A DNA stretch of 5,344 nt from Spirochaetaceae bacterium (GTDB taxonomy: Bacteria > Spirochaetota > Spirochaetia > DSM-27196 > SKKC01), in NCBI GenBank assembly GCA_003554375.1, contig PWGF01000070.1, forward strand, positions 1 to 5,344. Direction: 5' to 3'. A program made the translations under genes and the position numbers. Positions within the stretch are counted from its first letter, which is position 1. Each line of letters begins with the position of its first letter. The notes beneath the pieces are model-generated. The model saw nothing but the letters and a program-made list of their open reading frames with translations. It was not told the DNA's origin and did no database searches. Below are positions 1-5,194 of the stretch, in pieces.

Positions 1-144
1 CGTTCCGTCGGGTGGTTGCTCCTCGTCATTCCCGAAGAGTCCACCGAACGGCTCTTCGCATCCCGTCACCACAAGCGCGGCAAGAACGAGAACTATCGAT
101 CCTGCGGGTACGGAATACCAACGCCGTAACTTGCCCCGTGTCAT
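1..144 (-). CDS. Lipoprotein, N-terminal part (cut by left window edge)
   Basis: The frame is open for 48 codons from an ATG at 142-144 to the window edge. It encodes a textbook lipoprotein signal: a basic start (MTRGKLRRW), a hydrophobic stretch at residues 16-26, and a lipobox V-V-T-G-C with the lipidated Cys at residue 29. After it come an acidic and Gly-rich linker (CEEPFGGLFGNDEEQPP). The mature protein should therefore be membrane-anchored outside the cytoplasm. A GGAGG lies about 12 nt before the ATG, a little far but usable. The function cannot be told because the rest of the protein is outside the window. It follows the MTHFR remnant on the same strand, with about 150 bp between them. 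The signal peptide is seen directly; the role is unknown. Confidence 0.82.
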   Translation of the reverse strand, partial: MTRGKLRRWYSVPAGSIVLVLAALVVTGCEEPFGGLFGNDEEQPPDGT

Positions 145-297
145 ACGCGGTGGCGCCCTCCGTCACATTTATGATAACACCCAATATCCGGCGCCGGGAA
201 GATGTCCAGGCGGTCCCGGCAAAACAGTTCCGGAGGACACAGGCGCCCACCCGCTCTACGGTCGTGCTCTCTGGAGCTTCTCTGGGCCTTTACCGGC
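145..297. other. Intergenic gap between MTHFR remnant and lipoprotein gene
   Basis: About 150 bp separate the second stop of the MTHFR remnant from the lipoprotein start. I see no RNA gene and no clear terminator. On the minus strand an AT-richer patch near 165-185 could hold a -10 element for the lipoprotein gene, but no convincing -35 partner is visible. The only local repeat is a short direct repeat of CCAGAGA (minus strand), which I cannot interpret. Confidence 0.4.
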
Positions 298-780
298 TCA
301 GCCCGACTCCGTTCCTTCCGGCTCCCATGCCTCAAGCATCGCCGCAAAGGTTTAGAGCGCAGGCCTTGAGAATCCGTACGGCGCCTCGAAATGCAGCCCG
401 AGCGGAAAACCCGCCTCCCGGGCACGGTCCGTGACTCGCTTGAAGAGATCCACAAGCACCTCTCGCTTGCGAGCAAACGATTGGGGAGCGAGTTCTTCGA
501 CAAACTGCATCTCGGCGCGCGCGGCTTCGGTGTCGTCGCGGGTCAGCCGGCGAATCAGCCCGATCCGGCCTTCTGCTTTGGGCACGTAACCGAAGGACAG
601 GAGGATCTCGGGAGGAGGGCCATCGACTTTGATTTCCGAGAGCACGTCGGCCACGCGATCGGAAAACAACAGCTGAGTCAGCGCGAAGGTCGCTCCGGCT
701 TGCACCTTCGCTTCGAACCGGGATTTCTCAGCGTCTCTAGTGGGAATCGGGACGCTGATACTCTGGTTGACACTGTAGCT
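298..780 (-). pseudogene. C-terminal half of a mycobacterial-type methylenetetrahydrofolate reductase, with internal stop
   Basis: The translation reads SYSVNQSISVPIPTRD, then AGATFALTQLLFSD, PPEILLSFGYVPKAEGRIG, LVDLFKRVTD and FPLGLHFEAPYG. I recognise this as the C-terminal half of the divergent actinobacterial (mycobacterial-type) methylenetetrahydrofolate reductase, a TIM-barrel flavoenzyme reducing 5,10-methylene-THF to 5-methyl-THF for methionine synthesis. Roughly the first half of the roughly 300-residue protein is missing: homology starts right behind the diguanylate cyclase stop at 818. No ATG, GTG or TTG lies in frame between that stop and the homologous part. Near the end an in-frame TAA (352-354) interrupts PAL-stop-TFAAMLEAW, and the family-like tail continues to a TGA at 298-300. 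Both defects point to a decaying remnant. The nearest in-frame ATG (871-873) lies inside the cyclase gene, so a short translated product is possible but unlikely. The family call is from remembered motifs, not a search. Confidence 0.78.
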
Positions 781-817
781 GACCTCGATCTCGGACTCTA
801 TGCCTCGGCCTGCAAAT

Positions 818-2305
818 CTAGGCGAAACACTCGACTCGATTGCGACCGTTGCGCTTGGCGCGGTACAGCGCATCGTCTGCCCGGCGGTATGCTGCGTCGA
901 GGCTGACCTCTTCGCCGTAGGACAGCGAGGTTACCCCGATGCTGACGGTGAGCTGTGGTGTTTCGGTATGCTCGGAGGACAGTCCGGATTCGATGGCTCG
1001 GCGGATCTTCTCCGCAACGTGGACGGCGCCGGCGATCGACGTCCTCGGCAACAGAACAGCGAACTCTTCACCGCCAAAGCGTGCGGGAACGTCGGTCTCG
1101 CGGAGCTGTGAGCGGATCACGTCGGCAACTGCATGCAACGCCGCATCCCCGGTTGGGTGGCCGTACGTGTCGTTGACGACCTTGAAGTGGTCGAGATCGA
1201 GCATCAAAAGACACGATTCCTCACCGTCCCTCCGAATCAGTGACACTTCTCGCTCCACGAATTCCGTGAACCGGAGCCGGTTGTAGAGGCCGGTCAGGAC
1301 GTCCTCTCCGGCGGCATCTGCCAGGAGGCGATTCGCGTCTTCGAGCTGCCGTGTCTGAGCCGCTATCCGTTTCCGAGCAGCCAGAAGAATCGCGAGCGTC
1401 AGTGCGTAGAGCGAGGCGGTTAGGGCGCCGCCGGCAAGTAGGCTGCGAAGGAGTAGCCCCTGGCTCCGCTCCCTCAGAGCCTCTCCGGTATGCTCTACGA
1501 GGATAAAGGTGTCCCACGGCTCAGAGTAGCGTGCCCATAGTGCGGGCCCGGCGGCTCCGGCGGGACCGAACAGCCGGCCGGTTGCTCCTTGGTCACCATC
1601 GACCAATTCAGTTATGGGGATGCCCGACACATCGTCGATATGACTCTGGTCCTTCAGAAGGTTTCGGTCTGCAGCGTATACGAGCTGGCCGTCCCGCCGG
1701 GCAAGATAGATGCTGATGTCGGAAAGCTCGCCGTAGGAGTGAAGCGTCTCGGTAAACTCTGTGGCTTCGACACCCCCGCCGGTTACCCCAAGAAACGAGC
1801 CGTCGGCATCCGGTATCGGAACGTTCCCCCACATGCCGACGCGACCCGTCTCCGGGTAGTACCATGTGTCGATATTTGCCTCAGGTGTTTCTTCCCGGTA
1901 GAGGTAATACCATCCGTCGCGTTCCCAGTTGTCCGGCGACAAGTGGACGGTGCGACCGTCGGTCCCGTAGTAGGTCTCGGTGCGGTCGCTCACGATGCTG
2001 GCATCCATCATGCCGAATCTCAGGCGCACGGTCTCGAGGAACGCACGGAGCTCCTCTTCATCTTCCTCGCCGTCCAGTATCCAGTCGCGCAGAAAACCGT
2101 CGCGCAATAGCTCTTCGCCGACCCGTTGATACTTGGCGGCGGCTCGATCAAGATTTGCGGAGACCGCAAGACCGATTGCGGGTAGTTCGTGATTGGCGAT
2201 GAACCACCGAAGCCGGCGCCGCTCCTGAATCGTATTGAAGAACGTCAAGGCGACGAAGCAAAGGAGAACGACCAGACTGAGAGCAGCGAAGAGGCGCGTA
2301 CTCAG
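818..2305 (-). CDS. Membrane diguanylate cyclase with periplasmic sensor domain (dCACHE-like plus GGDEF)
   Basis: The protein should make cyclic di-GMP from two GTP in response to an extracytoplasmic signal. Residue numbers are for a 495-aa form starting at CTG 2303-2305. TM1 is at about 5-23 (RLFAALSLVVLLCFVAL), followed by a sensor of about 260 residues. It contains a Trp/Tyr-rich stretch near 127-149 and GxFLGVTGGGV near 169-179, as in double-CACHE ligand domains. TM2 is at about 285-309, then a short helical linker, then a GGDEF domain with DVLTGLYNR, the metal-binding LDLDHFK and active-site GGEEF at 411-415. The inhibitory I-site RETD (402-405) lies exactly five residues before GGEEF, so product feedback is expected. 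Starting at TTG 2248 would remove TM1 and has no ribosome binding site. The CTG has GGAGG 9 nt upstream, and a TAA lies seven codons further up. A likely promoter lies at 2392-2418. The end abuts the MTHFR remnant. Confidence 0.92.
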   Translation of the reverse strand: MSTRLFAALSLVVLLCFVALTFFNTIQERRRLRWFIANHELPAIGLAVSANLDRAAAKYQRVGEELLRDGFLRDWILDGEEDEEELRAFLETVRLRFGMMDASIVSDRTETYYGTDGRTVHLSPDNWERDGWYYLYREETPEANIDTWYYPETGRVGMWGNVPIPDADGSFLGVTGGGVEATEFTETLHSYGELSDISIYLARRDGQLVYAADRNLLKDQSHIDDVSGIPITELVDGDQGATGRLFGPAGAAGPALWARYSEPWDTFILVEHTGEALRERSQGLLLRSLLAGGALTASLYALTLAILLAARKRIAAQTRQLEDANRLLADAAGEDVLTGLYNRLRFTEFVEREVSLIRRDGEESCLLMLDLDHFKVVNDTYGHPTGDAALHAVADVIRSQLRETDVPARFGGEEFAVLLPRTSIAGAVHVAEKIRRAIESGLSSEHTETPQLTVSIGVTSLSYGEEVSLDAAYRRADDALYRAKRNGRNRVECFA

Positions 2306-2314
2306 GGGAATAGA

Positions 2315-2319
2315 CCTCC
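2315..2319 (-). promoter_or_regulatory. Ribosome binding site that points to a CTG start for the diguanylate cyclase
   Basis: On the minus strand GGAGG sits 9 nt before the in-frame CTG at 2303-2305. An in-frame ATT lies only 3 nt from it, too close. No in-frame ATG or GTG exists between the upstream TAA (2324-2326) and the TTG at 2246-2248. Confidence 0.6.
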
Positions 2320-2344
2320 AACCTTACATAAGCAGACCAGCTCC

Positions 2345-2383
2345 GGCGGTGCCCCGTTTACCACCTGAGGCGGTTCCCCGTTT
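2345..2383. repeat. Two 15-bp direct repeats, 24-bp period, in the cyclase leader
   Basis: GGCGGTGCCCCGTTT (2345-2359) and GGCGGTTCCCCGTTT (2369-2383) match at 14 of 15 bases. They lie just downstream of the predicted promoter of the diguanylate cyclase, between its start point and its ribosome binding site. The segment between them, ACCACC (2360-2365), can pair with the GGCGGT of either copy, allowing G-U pairs. The leader RNA could therefore form two mutually exclusive hairpins: 2360-2365 with 2369-2374 (3-nt loop), or with 2345-2350 (9-nt loop). This could be a double operator or an RNA switch; the sequence does not decide. Confidence 0.65.
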
Positions 2384-2391
2384 GTCAGCAC

Positions 2392-2418
2392 ACTATACTG
2401 TCCAGTGAGGAGTGTCAA
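2392..2418 (-). promoter_or_regulatory. Predicted sigma-70-type promoter for the diguanylate cyclase
   Basis: On the minus strand a perfect -35 TTGACA (2413-2418) is followed after 15 nt by TATAGT (2392-2397), one base from the -10 consensus. The spacer is shorter than the ideal 17. Transcription would start near 2385, giving a leader of about 80 nt that contains both 15-bp repeats and the GGAGG. Confidence 0.55.
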
Positions 2419-2646
2419 ACAGATCAGGCTCAGCGGTCGCTATGACGCGTTTATGGACCAACGGCGGAGTGCTTAAACAGATGGAATCAAACGAAATTGT
2501 CGTGCACCCGCTGCAGGAAAGGTTTGTCTGCCTCAGAAATGGGTGTGCGGTGGGTGGTTTCGCGGCATCCGGTTTTCTCGAGACAGATCGATGTGTGGTC
2601 GATGCCGCCCTCGAATACGCACTCTGTGTGTGTCTTCCGGTGTACA

Positions 2647-2679
2647 CTTTGGCACCCTCTTGGCAACCTCGTGGCAACC
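2647..2679. repeat. Three tandem copies of an 11-bp repeat
   Basis: CTTTGGCACCC (2647-2657), TCTTGGCAACC (2658-2668) and TCGTGGCAACC (2669-2679) stand head to tail. The second and third differ at one base; the first is more diverged. The period is not a multiple of three, so it is not a protein repeat, and it is close to one DNA helical turn, which would put every copy on the same face of the helix. It begins 8 bp past the stop of the 117-aa gene. It does not form a strong hairpin, so it is not an obvious terminator. Confidence 0.6.
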
Positions 2680-2686
2680 CCGCAGG

Positions 2687-3040
2687 CTACTCTTCGCCTG
2701 AGTACAGCCGGCGCCTGAGCACGGTATCGCGCACCGAAAGCTCGTGCGTGGACGGATCGAACTCCTGCTTGAAGACAGTGCCGATCCACCGCCTGGCACG
2801 GTCTTGAGTACGAAACCCCATGACCCGGTGGATGCCCGCGCCTTCCACATCGCCCTTGGGTAGGATCCACGCGGCCGACTCACGGTCCCAGACCGGGTTG
2901 TGTTCCTCAGTGATCTCGACATAGACGTGTCGCCCGTGGCCGCCAAAGCGTGAGACTCGCACTTCGACGCGGCGGGGCCGTGTGGCATGTTCGGGAAAGT
3001 ACCGAATGTGGGGCCGGGGAATCTCCTCAATCCATTTCAT
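2687..3040 (-). CDS. Hypothetical protein, 117 aa
   Basis: I do not recognise the family. The start is the ATG at 3038-3040, chosen because AGGAAA lies 7 nt upstream; the longer in-frame version starting near 3100 has no better site and would overlap the promoter. The product (MKWIEEIPRPHIRYFPEHAT...) has no signal peptide, membrane segment or cysteine. Its first half is rich in Arg and His and looks beta-rich (RRVEVRVSRF, RHVYVEITEE). A conserved-looking core, NPVWDRESAAWILPKGD at about 48-64, is followed by FRTQDRARRWIG at 76-87, probably a helix. It is a small soluble protein, probably cytoplasmic, of unknown role. It is divergent from the rnf operon, sharing a 111-bp intergenic region. 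Codon use and ribosome binding site support a real gene. Confidence 0.75.
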   Translation of the reverse strand: MKWIEEIPRPHIRYFPEHATRPRRVEVRVSRFGGHGRHVYVEITEEHNPVWDRESAAWILPKGDVEGAGIHRVMGFRTQDRARRWIGTVFKQEFDPSTHELSVRDTVLRRRLYSGEE

Positions 3041-3070
3041 AGTGCTTTCCTGTCGCCCAAGCGAATTTCT

Positions 3071-3100
3071 TCTATAAATTTCGGCTCCACCGCTTGCCAA
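3071..3100 (-). promoter_or_regulatory. Predicted promoter for the 117-aa hypothetical gene
   Basis: On the minus strand TTGGCA (3095-3100) and TATAGA (3071-3076) are 18 nt apart, an acceptable -35/-10 pair about 30 nt before the ATG. The surrounding DNA is clearly more AT-rich than the rest of the window. The same 111-bp gap must also carry any plus-strand rnf promoter. The best plus-strand candidate, TTGCCA at 3094-3099 with TTATCG at 3117-3122 (17 nt apart), overlaps this site but has a weak -10. Confidence 0.45.
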
Positions 3101-3151
3101 ACATACAGATAATTTGTTATCGATATGTGACTATCTAATGAGAGAGGAGCC

Positions 3152-4060
3152 ATGGCACGGAATCCGGAATTGATCTACACGCTTCCACCGCACATGCCGG
3201 GCGATGGAGATACGACCCTCAAGGTCATGAGGGATGTCCTCATCGCCCTGCTTCCGGCAACGATAGCCGGGATCCTGCTTTTCGGTTCTCACGCGCTTGG
3301 GGTCGTGGTCGTGTCGATGGCAAGCGCAGCTGTAGTCGAAGCACTGTGCGTCCACGGCAGGCTGAGCCCGAAGGCGCTCCTTGGCGATGGAAGCGCGCTC
3401 GTGGCGGGGCTGTTGTTCGCTCTGATTCTCCCACCTGGGATCCCTCCGGCTATGGCGGCAGCTGGTGCCGCGATCGCTATGCTTCTGGGCAAACACGCCT
3501 TCGGCGGGATCGGGCGCAACCTGTTTAACCCGGCTCTCGTCGGCCGGGCTGTGCTCATGGCGCTGTGGCCACGGGCACTCACGACGTGGCCCGGGCCGCT
3601 GGATGCGAGTACGGGGGCGACTCCGCTCGCCGGGGGCGAAGCCACCTATCTCCAGCTCTTTCTCGGCCGGGTTCCCGGCTCGCTCGGCGAGACTTCGGCG
3701 CTCCTGCTGTTGCTTGGCGGCCTGTATCTCCTTTTGCGCGGAAGGATCGGGTACCGGATTCCGGTTGCTTATATCGGCTCGGTTGCGGTGCTCGCTGTGC
3801 TCTTTGGCCAAAGCGTGCCGTTTCACCTGTTCTCGGGAGGGCTCATGATCGGTGCGCTCTTCATGGCAACCGATATGACAACTTCGCCGGTAACGCCAAC
3901 CGGCCAGGTAATATTTGGGCTGGGATGCGGCGTTGCGACGATGGTTATCCGGGAGTTCGCGGCCCTCCCTGAAGGGGTGATGTACGCGATTCTCCTGATG
4001 AATGCGTTGGTGCCGTTGCTCGATCGATTCTTCAGGCCAAAAACCCTTGGGGAGGCATAA
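3152..4060 (+). CDS. rnfD: Rnf complex membrane subunit D (covalent-FMN protein)
   Basis: RnfD is an integral inner-membrane subunit of the Rnf ion-pumping ferredoxin:NAD oxidoreductase and carries FMN bound through a threonine phosphoester. The 302-aa product has the family opening (LIYTLPPHM, then LKVMRDVLIALLPA at 23-36) and multiple hydrophobic segments. It has the GGIGRNLFNPALVGRA motif at 118-133 and the flavinylation motif STGAT at 153-157, with Thr157 as the expected FMN acceptor. MATDMTTSPVTPTGQ at 238-252 is also typical. The length fits RnfD rather than the longer NqrB. GAGAGGAG lies just before the ATG. rnfG follows 2 nt downstream. In most Rnf operons rnfC comes first, but here nothing like it lies upstream: the neighbour is a divergent hypothetical gene. 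Flavinylation needs an ApbE transferase, which is not in this window. Confidence 0.95.
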   Translation: MARNPELIYTLPPHMPGDGDTTLKVMRDVLIALLPATIAGILLFGSHALGVVVVSMASAAVVEALCVHGRLSPKALLGDGSALVAGLLFALILPPGIPPAMAAAGAAIAMLLGKHAFGGIGRNLFNPALVGRAVLMALWPRALTTWPGPLDASTGATPLAGGEATYLQLFLGRVPGSLGETSALLLLLGGLYLLLRGRIGYRIPVAYIGSVAVLAVLFGQSVPFHLFSGGLMIGALFMATDMTTSPVTPTGQVIFGLGCGVATMVIREFAALPEGVMYAILLMNALVPLLDRFFRPKTLGEA

Positions 4061-4062
4061 CT

Positions 4063-4590
4063 ATGACGCGAACAAGAAACCTGACTTCACTCATTGTGAT
4101 TGTTATTGCACTGGCGCTTTCGATCCCCTCGATGCTGGCTTTTCGGGACGCTGTAGGTGTTCCCGGAGGCGAGCACTCACTGGATGACTCGGTCCGCGAG
4201 GCTCTCACGGACGTATTTCCTGACGCTGCGCGCTTCGATGCGTGGGAAGCTCTCGAGGGCGGCTTCGTGGCAGTCGATCAAGACGACGAACCGACCGGTT
4301 ACGCGGTAGTATCTGAAGGAAAAGGCTACGGCGGCCCCATGCGCCTACTGGTCGGCGTAGGCAGTCGCGGGGCCGTTATGGGCGCACGTCTCTTAGAGCA
4401 TCAGGAGACCGATGGTTTTATCGACGACATTCTGGCGCCGGAATACCGCGAACAGTTCACGGGGAAGAGGGCGGACGATCCCATCGAGCTCGAGCGTGAT
4501 ATCGACGGCGTGAGCGGTGCTACCGGCTCTGCCCGCGGCTTCGCCGAAGCGGTTCGCGCCGGAGTGACGGCGATCGAGGAGGCTCGCTAA
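4063..4590 (+). CDS. rnfG: Rnf complex subunit G (periplasmic covalent-FMN protein)
   Basis: RnfG is anchored by one N-terminal helix, with its FMN-binding domain outside the cytoplasmic membrane. The 175-aa product has a membrane helix at about 8-27 and a family-typical GYGGPMRLLVGVG at 89-100. The variant motif HQETDGF at 113-119 stands where relatives usually have HxETPGLG. Near the C-terminus is the flavinylation motif DGVSGATGS (148-156), with Thr154 as the FMN acceptor. GGGGAGG lies 7 nt before the ATG. Its TAA overlaps the rnfE ATG by one base (TAATG), so translation is probably coupled. Length and order (after rnfD, before rnfE) match Rnf rather than Nqr, whose NqrC is longer. Confidence 0.93.
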   Translation: MTRTRNLTSLIVIVIALALSIPSMLAFRDAVGVPGGEHSLDDSVREALTDVFPDAARFDAWEALEGGFVAVDQDDEPTGYAVVSEGKGYGGPMRLLVGVGSRGAVMGARLLEHQETDGFIDDILAPEYREQFTGKRADDPIELERDIDGVSGATGSARGFAEAVRAGVTAIEEAR

Positions 4591-5189
4591 TGCAGCTGTT
4601 CCACTCGGTCATCTTCCGGAGAGCTCGATGGACTCCCGTGTTGCTCGCGTTGGCGCCTGCTCTCGGCGCCACGACGAGTGGGCTCGGGGCGCTCGTGGTT
4701 GCCGCCATAACCCTGGCACTTGGAGCGATTTGTGGGGCGCTTGTGCTGGTACTTCGGCGGGCGCTCACACCTTTTGCGGCGCTGCTCTTGGTCGTTATTG
4801 CCGCCGTAACGGGGGTTACGCTTGCCGAGTTGTGGCTTGGGGCGGAAGCTGCCGAGCTTCGTGGGGAGCTCGGCGTATTCGTGCCGCTGATAACGGTGAA
4901 CGTGCTTGTTTTGGGACAGGCTACGCTCGTGGGTGCTACTGAGCCTCTGAGGTGGTATGGCCGCCTGCTTGCGCAAGGGGTGGCCTTTGCGACCGTTCTC
5001 GTCTTGATCGGTCTGGTCCGCGAGCTCCTCGGTACCGGTGCGGTCTTCGGAGCTCCGGTGGCCGCTGTCGAGCTTGGGCTCTTCATGGCTCCCGCCGGCG
5101 CCCTGCTTCTGGCTGGGCTCGCCGTGGCGGGGGCGCGAGCGCTTCTCAAGCGCGTGTATCCGGGGCTCCTCGAGGCACACGGAGGTTGA
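4590..5189 (+). CDS. rnfE: Rnf complex membrane subunit E, variant lacking the iron-ligand cysteines
   Basis: The 199-aa, very hydrophobic product has about six membrane helices and belongs to the RnfA/RnfE/NqrD/NqrE family. Family marks are RWTPVLLALAP (13-23), LGVFVPLITVN (94-104) and GLVRELLGTG (141-150). In known complexes each of the two paired subunits gives two half-helix cysteines to an intramembrane [2Fe-2S] centre (Cys29 and Cys112 in Vibrio cholerae NqrD). Here the Cys-Pro site is Ala22-Pro23, and the usual Asn-Cys is Asn104-Val105. The only cysteine is Cys48, in another helix. The usual Arg after the second site (LGRAEA) is also changed (LGQATL). GAGGAGG lies 7 nt before the ATG. 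The membership is clear, but the ability to bind iron is doubtful. Confidence 0.9.
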   Translation: MQLFHSVIFRRARWTPVLLALAPALGATTSGLGALVVAAITLALGAICGALVLVLRRALTPFAALLLVVIAAVTGVTLAELWLGAEAAELRGELGVFVPLITVNVLVLGQATLVGATEPLRWYGRLLAQGVAFATVLVLIGLVRELLGTGAVFGAPVAAVELGLFMAPAGALLLAGLAVAGARALLKRVYPGLLEAHGG

Positions 5190-5194
5190 TTGAG

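Larger units (their letters stand above)
2306..2686. other. Long non-coding gap between the hypothetical gene and the diguanylate cyclase
   Basis: About 380 bp hold no convincing gene. The open frames on both strands have no family-like sequence and no ribosome binding site. What can be seen is a minus-strand promoter (2392-2418), two 15-bp direct repeats (2345-2383), a three-copy 11-bp tandem repeat (2647-2679), and AAACAGAT twice (2417-2424, 2475-2482). A TG-rich run lies near 2622-2635. A decayed gene cannot be excluded in the part at about 2430-2640. Confidence 0.5.

Noticed and set aside
12..434. 140-codon plus-strand open frame
   Set aside because: It lies opposite the lipoprotein signal peptide and the reductase remnant. 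Its product is an Arg/Pro/Ser-rich, low-order sequence with no family resemblance, as expected of an antisense frame in GC-rich DNA.
391..906. 171-codon plus-strand open frame
   Set aside because: It is antisense to the clearly homologous reductase remnant and the end of the cyclase, and its product resembles nothing known.
2306..2385. c-di-GMP riboswitch in the leader of the diguanylate cyclase
   Set aside because: It would be attractive, but I cannot match the conserved core of the known c-di-GMP-I aptamer, and the leader is better described as two direct repeats.
2412..2870. Open frames on both strands in the long gap, e.g. 2412-2807 plus and 2487-2870 minus
   Set aside because: They lack ribosome binding sites, recognisable motifs and sensible composition, and they run into the 117-aa gene in another frame. 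A decayed gene cannot be fully excluded.
3094..3122. Strong plus-strand promoter for the rnf operon
   Set aside because: TTGCCA with TTATCG at 17 nt has a poor -10, and the better -10-like boxes (GATAAT at 3108, TCTAAT at 3134) have no -35 at a proper distance. Not called as a feature.
3131..3826. 231-codon minus-strand open frame
   Set aside because: It is antisense to rnfD. Its product is Arg/Gln/Glu/His-rich, the usual shadow of a hydrophobic membrane protein gene.
4520..5180. Minus-strand open frames of about 200 codons
   Set aside because: Both are antisense shadows of rnfE with low-complexity Ser/Pro/Arg or Gln/Arg/His-rich products.
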